From assembly GCA_015233015.1 (NCBI GenBank), contig JADFYO010000019.1, forward strand, positions 1-55,804: a DNA stretch of 55,804 bases, given 5' to 3'. Position numbers and translations under genes: made by a program. Under the pieces are notes generated by a model, which was not told where the DNA came from, did not search any database, and was given only the letters and a program-made list of their open reading frames with translations. This DNA is from Nitrospirota bacterium. GTDB taxonomy: Bacteria; Nitrospirota; Thermodesulfovibrionia; Thermodesulfovibrionales; Magnetobacteriaceae. Below are positions 34,232 to 42,400 of the stretch, piece by piece (the first letter of the stretch is position 1; every line of letters begins with the position of its first letter).

Positions 34232-36018
34232 TACGCCCCTGACTTTATCACAAGAACGGGAGCAAAAGGCGAAAGAGGCTTGAAAACACTAAAGAGGAAA
34301 AGCGGCAAGACCGCTGTGCAGATTGTAGAGAACTACAGACGGGCCGATAGTGTCATACAGAAGATTATAAGACATTTGGGACAGGCGGCCAATGATAAAG
34401 AACTTGAAGAGCTTAGGCGGTTAGCCCATGCCATTATGGAAGATCTCATTGAAGAGCGCCAACCGTCGCTGCCTCTGATGAGGCCGGAGAATTTTAAAGC
34501 GGCTCAACCCACAGAGGATACGGTAAAAATAAGTAATCTTCGTGAGGAACAGCGCGTAATAGATGGCATAGGGGATGTATTTGGCAAGCTGTTCGATGAC
34601 TTGGGGTTTGGACGATTGATACGGGGGACAAAGACAAACGCTGTATGGAACGAGACACTTAAGGCATGTGTACTTGCACGGCTGGCAAATCCGTCGAGTA
34701 AGCGAAGGACAGCCGCGTTGCTTGAGCGTGATTTTGGCATTAGGATACCGCTTAACAGAATATACCGGCTGATGGATTATATTGCCAAACATGAAGAGTT
34801 GATAAGACAGCAGGTGTATCATAAAACTATGGGTTTATTTCAGGACGGGCTTCAAGTACTCTTTTTTGACGTAACGGCATTGTACTTCGAGTCATTTGAA
34901 GAGGACGGCCTAAGAAGGTTCGGGTTCAACTGTAAATTCAAAGAGACGCAGGTAATGCTTGCGTTAGTTACAACGACGAGTGGTTTACCGGTAGATTATC
35001 TCCTGATGCCCGGGGATACGAGCGAGGGTTCGACGCTGATAGAATGGTTAACGGAGTTTAAGTTAAGACATAAAACACAGGTGAGACTTATAGCAGACAG
35101 GGCGATGTTCAGTGAAAAGAATCTTGAAGCGATGGAGGGAAGTGGGGTCAACTATGTAGTGGCTGCAAAACTAAGGGGTATGCCTAAGGATATAAAAGAA
35201 GAAATCCTTAGTGAGGAGGGCTACCGGATAACTGTGGTGGAAGGACAATTGCAATGGTATAAGGAGGTATGTTACAAGAACCGGCGGCTTATCGTGAGTT
35301 TCAGCGCGGCACGTGCCGGCAAAGACGCCTCAGACCGTAGCCGGCTGATAGAGCGGTTGATGAAAAAGCAAAAAAACGGCAGGTTGAAGATAAAAGAATT
35401 GATAGGCAATCGTGGCACGTCAAAATACATACGTGTGATGGAAGAGAGTATCGGGTTAGACACTGGCAAAATCGAAGCCGATTCCTTATGGGATGGTATC
35501 CATGGCGTGATAACTAATGCCCTGCCAGAGCGGGAAGCGGCAGAATTACTTACAGCCTACAGGGGGTTATGGCAAATAGAGGAGGCGTTTCGGGTACAGA
35601 AACACGACTTAAAGTTTCGACCTGTATTTCATTGGAGCCCTGGCCGAATACGCGCGCACATTGCAATCTGCTACATAGCCTATGCTATTGCCAAACAGGC
35701 ATTGAATCGTTTGGAACTCCGGCAAATTCCTATGAGTTTCGAGCGTCTGCGAGATGAACTGCTTTACGCTCAATCGAGCATCTTACTAGACATTTCATCG
35801 AAGAAACGCTATGCTATTGCATCCAACGTTACCGAGCTTCAGAGGAGTATCTATCAGACCTTTGGACTGAAACGCACTGCTGCCGCCCGTAATCTCTCTC
35901 CCTGAATATCCAATTTGCCATCCACTACTGAAAACCAAGTGTGTAGTGCCTCCATGCCAGGACTCTTTTCTTTTATTTCAACTACTTACGTATCGGAAGT
36001 GATAAAGTCGGGAGCGTA
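34232..36018 (+). mobile_element. IS1634-like insertion sequence
   Basis: The left end TACGCCCCTGACTTTATCAC (34232-34251) and the reverse complement of 35999-36018 match at 18 of 20 positions and bracket the transposase gene, giving an element of about 1.79 kb. The outer few bases are uncertain. No direct target duplication is visible beside the ends, and the genes on both sides are truncated, so the element probably marks a deletion or rearrangement. Confidence 0.7.
34280..35905 (+). CDS. IS1634/IS4-type DDE transposase
   Basis: 541 residues with a TTG start. The DDE acidic residues are recognisable in LFFDVTALYFES, LIADRAMFSEKN and the C-terminal YRGLWQIEEAFRVQK followed by LKFRPVFHWSPGRIRAHI, the Y-R-E-K-type signature of IS4-like families, with the long spacing typical of IS1634. 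The reading frame is intact, so the element could be active. It lies between two 20-bp imperfect inverted repeats. Confidence 0.9.
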   Translation: MKTLKRKSGKTAVQIVENYRRADSVIQKIIRHLGQAANDKELEELRRLAHAIMEDLIEERQPSLPLMRPENFKAAQPTEDTVKISNLREEQRVIDGIGDVFGKLFDDLGFGRLIRGTKTNAVWNETLKACVLARLANPSSKRRTAALLERDFGIRIPLNRIYRLMDYIAKHEELIRQQVYHKTMGLFQDGLQVLFFDVTALYFESFEEDGLRRFGFNCKFKETQVMLALVTTTSGLPVDYLLMPGDTSEGSTLIEWLTEFKLRHKTQVRLIADRAMFSEKNLEAMEGSGVNYVVAAKLRGMPKDIKEEILSEEGYRITVVEGQLQWYKEVCYKNRRLIVSFSAARAGKDASDRSRLIERLMKKQKNGRLKIKELIGNRGTSKYIRVMEESIGLDTGKIEADSLWDGIHGVITNALPEREAAELLTAYRGLWQIEEAFRVQKHDLKFRPVFHWSPGRIRAHIAICYIAYAIAKQALNRLELRQIPMSFERLRDELLYAQSSILLDISSKKRYAIASNVTELQRSIYQTFGLKRTAAARNLSP

Positions 36019-36295
36019 AAAAAGTCCCATCGCTTGTGAATTTCTCTACCCTGCCGCCATTTGTGTCGGTAACATAAACATACCCGCTGCTGTCAACCGC
36101 TATACCGTAAGGCCCATTATGAAACTGGCCGTCTCCCGCACCATAGCTGCCCCATTTTGTAAGAAACTTAAAGGTTTCCTGAGATGAATTGTCCTGCGCG
36201 GCATATGAGGTTGACGTTAAACTACTTACTATTAACAACAGTATAGCCCCGAACATTAAACACACTTGAAATAAACGGCCTGTAAAATCCCTCAT
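35978..36295 (-). pseudogene. NHL-repeat protein, 5' fragment truncated by the IS
   Basis: 105 residues. A signal peptide (cut near SYA|AQD) and the first NHL-type repeat (FLTKWGSYGAGDGQF, YGIAVDSSGYVYVTD, GRVEKFTSDGTF) are followed by unrelated residues once the sequence enters the IS end at 36018. Continuation of the repeat protein is not found beyond the other IS end, next to trpE, so the rest of the gene is lost. GGGAG precedes the ATG. It is a relative of the adjacent NHL gene at 36563-38155. Confidence 0.82.
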
Positions 36296-36562
36296 TGCTC
36301 ATTCTCCCGCAAGTTTACTGTAGAGTGAAATCTACTAATCCGATTCAGAATCAGAGATATGTCTCTGCATTACATGATATAATAATTAAACCATTTAAGG
36401 ATTATTTTTGTAAAGATACCTCAACCCCTAAAACCGATATAGAAAAGCAAAAAGAGGTAAAAGCCCCCGTGCTTTAAGGGTTGCAGATGATATGAAACAA
36501 CACTGAAATGGCGGCCTTTAGACCGCCATTCACAAACTATGGTATTGTCCTATACCCGCTAT
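36296..36562. other. intergenic region between the two NHL-type genes
   Basis: 267 bp. It holds two short palindromes, GATTCAGAATC (36342-36352) and CAGAGA-TATG-TCTCTG (36352-36367), in the upstream region of the truncated gene. The hairpin described at 36507 is also here. A 60-codon plus-strand frame has no ribosome-binding site or family features and is not called. Confidence 0.4.
36507..36530 (-). terminator. hairpin downstream of the NHL gene
   Basis: AATGGCGG, an 8-base loop, CCGCCATT, placed 33 bp beyond the stop of the minus-strand gene. A strong poly-T tract is absent, so terminator activity is uncertain. Confidence 0.4.
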
Positions 36563-38155
36563 TTATTTCCATGTGTACCCCATCATATTAGTCCAACCAG
36601 CGCCATTGACGGGGTAGTAATACATTTTCCCATCCGCTCCGGCTAAGAGACCTGTACCTGTCGAATAAAATTGGACATAGTATGTGTCGCCGCTGCTTGT
36701 GTCAGTAGCCATAATTATGTCTCCCAACGGCTCTCCAAAATATGAGGCGTATGCGTTATATATAAAGTAAGTCATCGCGGTTGCCTTAGCAAGGTCGTCG
36801 CTTGTCTTCCAACTTTCTGGAAAATAGAACCACCGCCCATTATAATAATAAGACATCGACCCGTCTGGAGTTGCCTCAACTACCGTTCCATTCGAATAAA
36901 ATTGCATATAATATGTGCCACTTGTGCCGCTAACCTCAAGCACGCTCGAGAAAACAGGCGACCCGGTTGTCCAGATCGAAGACCAATATTTATTATAAAT
37001 TGCGCTAATCCAGTCGCCGGCCAACTGATAGTCTGATACTGCCGTTGTAAATGCGACAGTTACAGACTTATTCGCATTCATTGCGACAGTGCATTGATTG
37101 CTATATTTAGAATCACACCCTGACCAGCTTGAAAAAGAAGAGCCTGAGTTTGCAGTTGCCGTCAGCGTTACAGATGTGCCTGAAGTATATGCCGCAGTGC
37201 CCGTGCTGCCGCTCCATGATATTGTCCCCGAACTCGCAGTTACAGTGCCTGAACCCGTGCCTGATGTGGTTACAGTCAGGTTATAGGTGCTGGAGACAGT
37301 TACAGGCGTGAATTTCGAGATTCGCTCGGCATCCCTATCGGAAACATAAACATTCCCGCTGCTATCTACTACTACAGCGACAGGTCCTGTCATCTGGCCG
37401 CTCCCGGAACCGGAGCCGCCAAATGTTGTAACAAAAGTCCCATCGCTTGCAAATTTCAAGACTCTTCCATTTCCATAATCGGCAACATAGACAGCCCCGA
37501 GGCTATCTACTGCCACGCCTATTGGATCTGAAAACTGGCCATTTCCGGTACCGGTGCTGCCAATATTTTTTACAAAAATTCCAGTGCTGGTAAACTTCTG
37601 AAGTGTTTGATTATTTACATCGACAACATAAACATTCCCACTTTTATCTACTGCCACACCGCTTGGATATTGAAACTTTCCGTTGCCAGTACCGGCGCTG
37701 CCCCATTTTGTAATGAAAGTCCCGCTGCTGTTAAATTTCGCAACTATAGAAAGCCCCATATCTGTAACATAGACATACCCGCTGCTATCTACCGCTATAG
37801 ATGTAGGGTACTGTAAAGAGCCTCCACCAGAACCTAATCCGGACCAACTAGCCTCAAAAGCCCCCCCTCCCGAAAATTTCTGGATCATGCCATTGGCTGT
37901 GTCGGCGATCTAAACATTCCCGCTGCTATCTACCGCTACGCCCATCGGATATTCAAACTGGCTGTTCCCGGTACCGGTGCTGCCCCATGATGAAACAAAG
38001 GAATAACTCTCCGCCACAGCCGTACTTGATGTAAAAAGGTTGAAAGGAATGAACATCAGAGCGTACAACACTATAGCATAGTACAGGATAACCTTCCCCC
38101 GCGGCTTGAACTGGCATAACGCAAATGATTTAAACAACTCAGAGATACTTTCCAT
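36563..38155 (-). pseudogene. NHL-repeat secreted protein interrupted by an amber codon
   Basis: A single 531-codon frame is broken by TAG at 37910-37912. The first 81 codons give a signal peptide and the start of the first NHL repeat (MGVAVDSSGNV). The frame resumes with IADTANGMIQKFS, exactly where sister repeats have VYV(A/T)D, so the stop replaces a Tyr codon by one base. Six NHL-like repeats, an InlB-type repeat (SGCDSKYSNQC, NANKSVTVAFT) and two divergent aromatic modules complete the protein. It is called a pseudogene unless the amber is read through or is a sequence error. An internal ATG at 37888 would yield 441 residues without a signal peptide. Confidence 0.8.
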
Positions 38156-38180
38156 GGTGTGTCCCCCCCATTCATAATGA

Positions 38181-38195
38181 TGACTGTAACAGTCA
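38181..38195. promoter_or_regulatory. palindrome upstream of the NHL gene, candidate operator
   Basis: TGACTGT-A-ACAGTCA, a perfect 7-bp inverted repeat centred on one base, 26 bp upstream of the start at 38155. The remainder of 38196-38399 shows nothing I recognise. Confidence 0.35.
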
Positions 38196-38399
38196 CCTGG
38201 TACTTATGCTACCAAATGCCATTGATTTTTTTCAATAACGTCTGTATTCCCACAGCTCCGATATAGGAATTTGCACCCGCCGGTATAAAGGGTTTTTGAG
38301 GGCATTTTCGTCATTTACAATGCTGTCAATCCTTTATTCTGTATCATTAACAACAAAATGCTTATCTTAACTACCCAATATTACATAGTATCTCATTTT

Positions 38400-38546
38400 T
38401 TAAACATACCTCTCTTCCGCATTCTTTCCCATTCTCCTTAACCAAACCCCTAACGCATCAGGGCTAGGAACTTGGCTCTCGCCTAATAGTTTCATCAATC
38501 CTTCTTCATACTTCATTTCCCTTGAAATCAAACAAGACGAAGATAT
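38400..38546 (-). pseudogene. transposase remnant, IS1380-like
   Basis: The minus strand reads LISREMKYEEGLMKLLGE, then SQVPSPDALGVWLRRMG, then a stop. The SPDALGxWLRRMG element resembles the N-terminal part of IS1380-type transposases. The frame is bounded by stops on both sides, so only about 45 codons survive. It lies between the NHL gene and the M20 peptidase gene. Confidence 0.5.
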
Positions 38547-38554
38547 TCACTACT

Positions 38555-39739
38555 TCACACTTTGCTATCGAAAGCCATCGCCCTAAGTACGCCAAGTAGT
38601 ATGAGGGCGGCCTTAGACAGGTCTTCCTCTTTTATAAACTCATCGGTTGTATGAGGCATTTGCATCCCCGATGAGATTACCAGGGATTTAATGCCATGGC
38701 TGTTATAAATATTGGCGTCCGACCCACCGCCGTAAACTATGAACTCCGGGGTTATCGAGAGGTCTTCACACACATCTTTAATAAGCCTTACGAATTCATC
38801 TGCCTCGCCGATATGAAAACCGTGATACTGGCGATTTTCCTCGATTTGGAGTTTTACCTGATTTTTTTTAGCCAACCTTCGGGCGGTGTCGAATATGACC
38901 GTTTTTGTCCTCTCCAGGGAATCGGCGTCATGGCTTCTGATCTCCCCTTCTAAAGTTACCTCTTTGGGGACGATGTTCGTTGCCGTACCGCCGTGAATTA
39001 TTCCTATGTTTGCCGTTGTGTTGGGGTCAATGCGGCCATCCGGCACTTCTGAAATAATCTTCGCGGCGGCCTTAATCGCGCTTGTGCCGCGTTCAGGCTC
39101 TATGCCGGCGTGTGCCGCCCTTCCGGTTATACGCATCACATAGCTGTCATGAGTAGGGGCAGCAAGGACAACCCTGCCGATGCTTCCGCTACAGTCAAGC
39201 ACGAGGGCAATGCGGCTTTTAAGACTACCGAAATTGAGATTTTTTGCCCCGACGAGGCCGCGCTCCTCGGCAGATGTAAATACCACCTCGATGTCGCCAT
39301 GCGGAAGGTCTTGTTCTTTAAGCACATGCAGGGCTTCGAGGATTTCCGCAATGCCGCTCTTGTCATCAGCCCCAAGAATAGTGCCGCCATCGGTTTTGAT
39401 AATGCCGCCTTCACGAATTAGTTTCAGCCCTTTGGTAGATTCCACCGTATCCATGTGGCAGCTTAACATAACAGGCTCAACTGCGCGAACTGTCCCTGCC
39501 ATACGTCCTGTCAGGTTGAACGACGCACCGTAGTTTTGAGAGTCGACGGTCAGCCCCAGGGCAACTAATCGCTCGATGAGCCATGCCCCTATCTCATGCT
39601 CGTTAAACGATGGCGAGTTAATCTGAACAAGCTCTATAAACGTGTCTATCAGCCGGACAGGGTTAATAGAGCGCCAGGGGTCAACGGTTGTCTTATCTGG
39701 AGCCAAAGATCTCGCTGCCAACTCTGACCATCGTGGCAC
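38555..39739 (-). CDS. M20-family peptidase (PepT-like)
   Basis: 394 residues. A two-zinc exopeptidase fold: SCHMDTVE (ligand His and catalytic Asp), GADDKSGIA (bridging Asp), TSAEERGLVG (catalytic Glu and ligand), and a C-terminal MPHTTDEF His. A dimerisation lid is inserted in the middle (APTHDSYVMRITGRAAHAGIEPE). It resembles the tripeptidase T/PepT-like group. The longest start is GTG at 39739, overlapping yggS by 47 bp, with GAGGAGG directly abutting it; TTG codons at 39721 or 39706 are alternatives. It is probably cotranscribed with yggS and the kinase. Confidence 0.88.
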   Translation of the reverse strand: MPRWSELAARSLAPDKTTVDPWRSINPVRLIDTFIELVQINSPSFNEHEIGAWLIERLVALGLTVDSQNYGASFNLTGRMAGTVRAVEPVMLSCHMDTVESTKGLKLIREGGIIKTDGGTILGADDKSGIAEILEALHVLKEQDLPHGDIEVVFTSAEERGLVGAKNLNFGSLKSRIALVLDCSGSIGRVVLAAPTHDSYVMRITGRAAHAGIEPERGTSAIKAAAKIISEVPDGRIDPNTTANIGIIHGGTATNIVPKEVTLEGEIRSHDADSLERTKTVIFDTARRLAKKNQVKLQIEENRQYHGFHIGEADEFVRLIKDVCEDLSITPEFIVYGGGSDANIYNSHGIKSLVISSGMQMPHTTDEFIKEEDLSKAALILLGVLRAMAFDSKV

Positions 39740-40400
39740 CCTCCTCTATTGCGATCTCAAAATCGTTTGACATCCCCATGGACAGCTCAGTAAGCACAAT
39801 CCCACGGCTGCCGAGGGCGTCTCTTATTTCTCTTAATCTCCTGAAATATGGCCTTGAGTGCTCCGGGTCTTCAAAAAATGGAGGCATCGCCATCAGGCCA
39901 GTCAGGTTGAGATTCTTATGAATACTCATTATTTGCTCGGCAAGCGCAACGACGCCCTCTTCGGCGATCCCTGTCTTTGTGTCCTCTGAAGAGAGTTTCA
40001 CCTGTATAAGGACATCCTGAACCTTGCCGGCCCTGGCGGCGTGCGCGTCAACCTCCGCGGCAAGGGCAATAGAGTCAATGGAATGAATACAGTCAAAGAC
40101 GGCAACGGCCTTTTTTACTTTATTTCTTTGCAGGTGTCCGATAAGGTGCCATGAAACAGACGATAAAGGGTTTTCCATAAGGATTGTTTCACGTTTTGCC
40201 GCGGCCTCCCCAACATAGCTTTCACCAAAGACCCTCAGGCCCAGCCCGACCGCCTCGGAGACGACGCTGACGGGAAAATGTTTCGTCACCGCAACAAGTC
40301 TTACAGATTCAGAAGGACGGCCAGCCCTCATAGCCGCGTGGCAAACCCGCCTTAATACATTGGAAATCCTGTTTGACAAATTATCTGGCGTCATAACCAA
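39693..40400 (-). CDS. YggS-type pyridoxal-phosphate homeostasis protein
   Basis: 235 residues. A single-domain alanine-racemase-like barrel: VRLVAVTKH holds the PLP Lys, HLIGHLQRNKVKKAV is typical, and the C-terminus ends LSMGMSNDFEIAIEEGATMVRVGSEIFG. The family (YggS/PLPBP) binds PLP without known catalysis and affects vitamin B6 and amino-acid balance. It lies five bases downstream of the histidine kinase gene. Confidence 0.95.
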   Translation of the reverse strand: MVMTPDNLSNRISNVLRRVCHAAMRAGRPSESVRLVAVTKHFPVSVVSEAVGLGLRVFGESYVGEAAAKRETILMENPLSSVSWHLIGHLQRNKVKKAVAVFDCIHSIDSIALAAEVDAHAARAGKVQDVLIQVKLSSEDTKTGIAEEGVVALAEQIMSIHKNLNLTGLMAMPPFFEDPEHSRPYFRRLREIRDALGSRGIVLTELSMGMSNDFEIAIEEGATMVRVGSEIFGSR

Positions 40401-40405
40401 AGACG

Positions 40406-41746
40406 CTATACCGGCAGGACAAAATAAAAATTATTACCCATATCGGCAGGCTCATAGCCAAAGACACCGCCATGTATTTCAACCGCGTTTTTGATAAATG
40501 TCAGGCCATGCCCCGTGCCCGGCCTTTCTGCCACGTTTGAGCCTCTGAAACCCTCGTCGAATATTCTGCTTCTCTCCTCCGGCTTGATATGCGGCCCTGA
40601 GCTGAATACGTTAAACTTCACACCGTCTTTATCAGGGCCAAAATAGTCTTTTATTATTTCACGCCCATATTTCATAAATTTTTTATTCTCTCTGTTTGGC
40701 GTAACAACCACGGAGGCATATTTCAGGGCATTGGAAAACAGATTCGCAAAGACCTGGGCAATAAGCCCGACGTCAACTACGCTTATTATTTTATCGCCAT
40801 CTTTGCTGCAGCCGCTTCCGTCAACCTCTATACCCATCTCATCAAATCTTTCAAGGAATCTCTCCAGCTGGGGGATTATAACATCGCGGCGCATGTTGCA
40901 GGACTTTGTGCGCAGCGTCAGGTGGCCCTTGTCGAAATGGCTTTTGCGAAGCAGTGTCTCAAGAAACAAACTTGTACTTTTGTAGTGCCTCTCGATACTC
41001 TGAAATTCATCCGTCAGTCCCCGGTTGACCTCAGTAAGCTCATCGAGCAGCCGCTCGATGCAGATAGTGTCGCACTGGTCTTCAATGGCATACGCGATGA
41101 GGAGTTTCTCTATTTCCGTGTTTTTGGTAATTTTACCCTTAAGCCTGCGTAAAAACAGCTTGAATATCATATTGGGAACGATAATATTATGCTCGATGTC
41201 TGCCACCAGGGATTGGATAAATTTGAGATGTTCGATGTTTTTATTCTGCAGGTATCTGTTGTGGATATTGTATCCTATGCGGTTAGCGTATTTAGATAGA
41301 AACAGCTCGTCGGCCTCGCTAATGCCCAAATTTGGATATACCTCTAAAAATCCCAGAATATTGTCTGGGTTAGAGGAGGGGTCAGCCTGGAACTTTTTCC
41401 CGCGTATGGTAATTATAAGACTGTCCTTTTCTCTGTACGGCTTCTCAGTAGGCACGATATATTGGGGCAGCGGCGACTTCAGGGGTTGATCACTCTCTTT
41501 TGCACCCTCTTCGGTCTTTGCAAAAAGCACCATATTGGCGGTCTTCTGTTCGGCGAGCCACAGTTTAGCGTCAAGGTTGAGAAATACCTTTGGTATAACT
41601 ACACACAAGCGATACAGGTCATTAATATCGCTCAGTTCCTGTGCCAGATCAAAAAAGGACTTTAAGGCATCTCCCTGCTCTTGCGTAAAGTTATATATCC
41701 TGTAGCCCTTTTTCTTGCTTTTGACCAGCTCGTATATTTTATCCAC
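40406..41746 (-). CDS. histidine kinase-like ATPase
   Basis: 446 residues with no transmembrane segment, so cytoplasmic. A GAF-like sensory region (about 25-165) is followed by a helical phosphoacceptor-like segment (VADIEHNIIVPN, His186) and a HATPase_c domain: FANLFSNALKYA (N box), FNVFSSGPHIKPEERSRIFDEGF (G1/F region) and GTGHGLTFIKNAVEIHGG (G2). The start is GTG with a weak ribosome-binding site. No response regulator is adjacent. It lies downstream of the ribosomal block in the same orientation, separated by 158 bp that hold a GGCCGG hairpin (41826-41849). Confidence 0.83.
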   Translation of the reverse strand: MDKIYELVKSKKKGYRIYNFTQEQGDALKSFFDLAQELSDINDLYRLCVVIPKVFLNLDAKLWLAEQKTANMVLFAKTEEGAKESDQPLKSPLPQYIVPTEKPYREKDSLIITIRGKKFQADPSSNPDNILGFLEVYPNLGISEADELFLSKYANRIGYNIHNRYLQNKNIEHLKFIQSLVADIEHNIIVPNMIFKLFLRRLKGKITKNTEIEKLLIAYAIEDQCDTICIERLLDELTEVNRGLTDEFQSIERHYKSTSLFLETLLRKSHFDKGHLTLRTKSCNMRRDVIIPQLERFLERFDEMGIEVDGSGCSKDGDKIISVVDVGLIAQVFANLFSNALKYASVVVTPNRENKKFMKYGREIIKDYFGPDKDGVKFNVFSSGPHIKPEERSRIFDEGFRGSNVAERPGTGHGLTFIKNAVEIHGGVFGYEPADMGNNFYFVLPV

Positions 41747-41904
41747 GCTTCAATCCAGTTGGTTTCAATTCACCTTCATGGCCGCCTGTCCGGCACAACA
41801 TAACGACGCCCACAGCCATATCAATGGCCGGTGTTGTGGTTGTCCGGCCCGCTGCCGCGCTCAATGCCGCTTTTAGGAGCACACGACTCCTTAACGTTCG
41901 ATGC

Positions 41905-41994
41905 TCAGGTCCTGACCCCGAACCTTGGCAGCACAAACACCTGCAAGACTATCCACGCCGCAAGAAACAGTATAATCCATATGATATCCTGCAT
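41905..41994 (-). CDS. 29-residue single-pass membrane peptide
   Basis: The ATG overlaps the rplQ stop (TAATG) and opens MQDIIWIILFLAAWIVLQVF, ending VLPRFGVRT before TGA. One transmembrane helix of about 20 residues has a short acidic N-terminus and a basic C-terminus. Coupling to rplQ at the end of the alpha operon and the clear membrane composition support a real gene. Tiny peptides ending in a PRxGV-type tail occur in related genomes by my recollection, but no function is known to me. Confidence 0.6.
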   Translation of the reverse strand: MQDIIWIILFLAAWIVLQVFVLPRFGVRT

Positions 41995-42398
41995 TATGAT
42001 TTATCCTTGCTCTTCTCTTCCTTTGACGAAGGCGCTTTAACCACATAATCGACAAATTCCAAAACAGCCATCTCCGCCTGATCTTTCAATCTCCTGCGTG
42101 TCCGGACAATTCTGAGATACCCACCGTTTCTGCTCGTAAAACGAGGGGCGATTTCAGCAAACAGCTTAGCTATAACCTTCCTGTTTGGGATGTTTGACAG
42201 AGCTACGCGTTTAGCGTGCAAGTCTCCTCTTTTTCCCAGTGTAACCATCTTCTCGACCAACCCCTTGACGGCCTTGGCCTTGATTAAGGTTGTCTCTATC
42301 CTCTCATACTCCAGCACCGCAGTTATCAGGCTTCTGAACAATGCCTTTCGCTGATTTGCCGTCCTGTTAAAATGTCTGGCGTCAATCTTATGGCGCAT
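41994..42398 (-). CDS. rplQ: 50S ribosomal protein L17
   Basis: 134 residues, with a lysine/serine-rich tail beyond the usual core. It begins MRHKIDARHFNRTANQRKALFRS and contains ERIETTLIKAKAVKGLVEKMVT, both diagnostic. L17 sits near the tunnel exit of the large subunit. It is the last ribosomal gene of the alpha operon, two bases after rpoA, and its stop overlaps the start of a tiny membrane peptide. Confidence 0.97.
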   Translation of the reverse strand: MRHKIDARHFNRTANQRKALFRSLITAVLEYERIETTLIKAKAVKGLVEKMVTLGKRGDLHAKRVALSNIPNRKVIAKLFAEIAPRFTSRNGGYLRIVRTRRRLKDQAEMAVLEFVDYVVKAPSSKEEKSKDKS

Positions 42399-42400
42399 GG

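Noticed and set aside
36295-36477. 60-codon plus-strand open frame
   Set aside because: No ribosome-binding site, no recognisable domain, and it overlaps the start region of the truncated NHL gene on the other strand.
41739-41936. 65-codon minus-strand open frame between rplQ and the histidine kinase
   Set aside because: It overlaps the better supported 29-residue peptide and the kinase start, and shows low-complexity composition without a domain. A smaller GTG-started version cannot be excluded.
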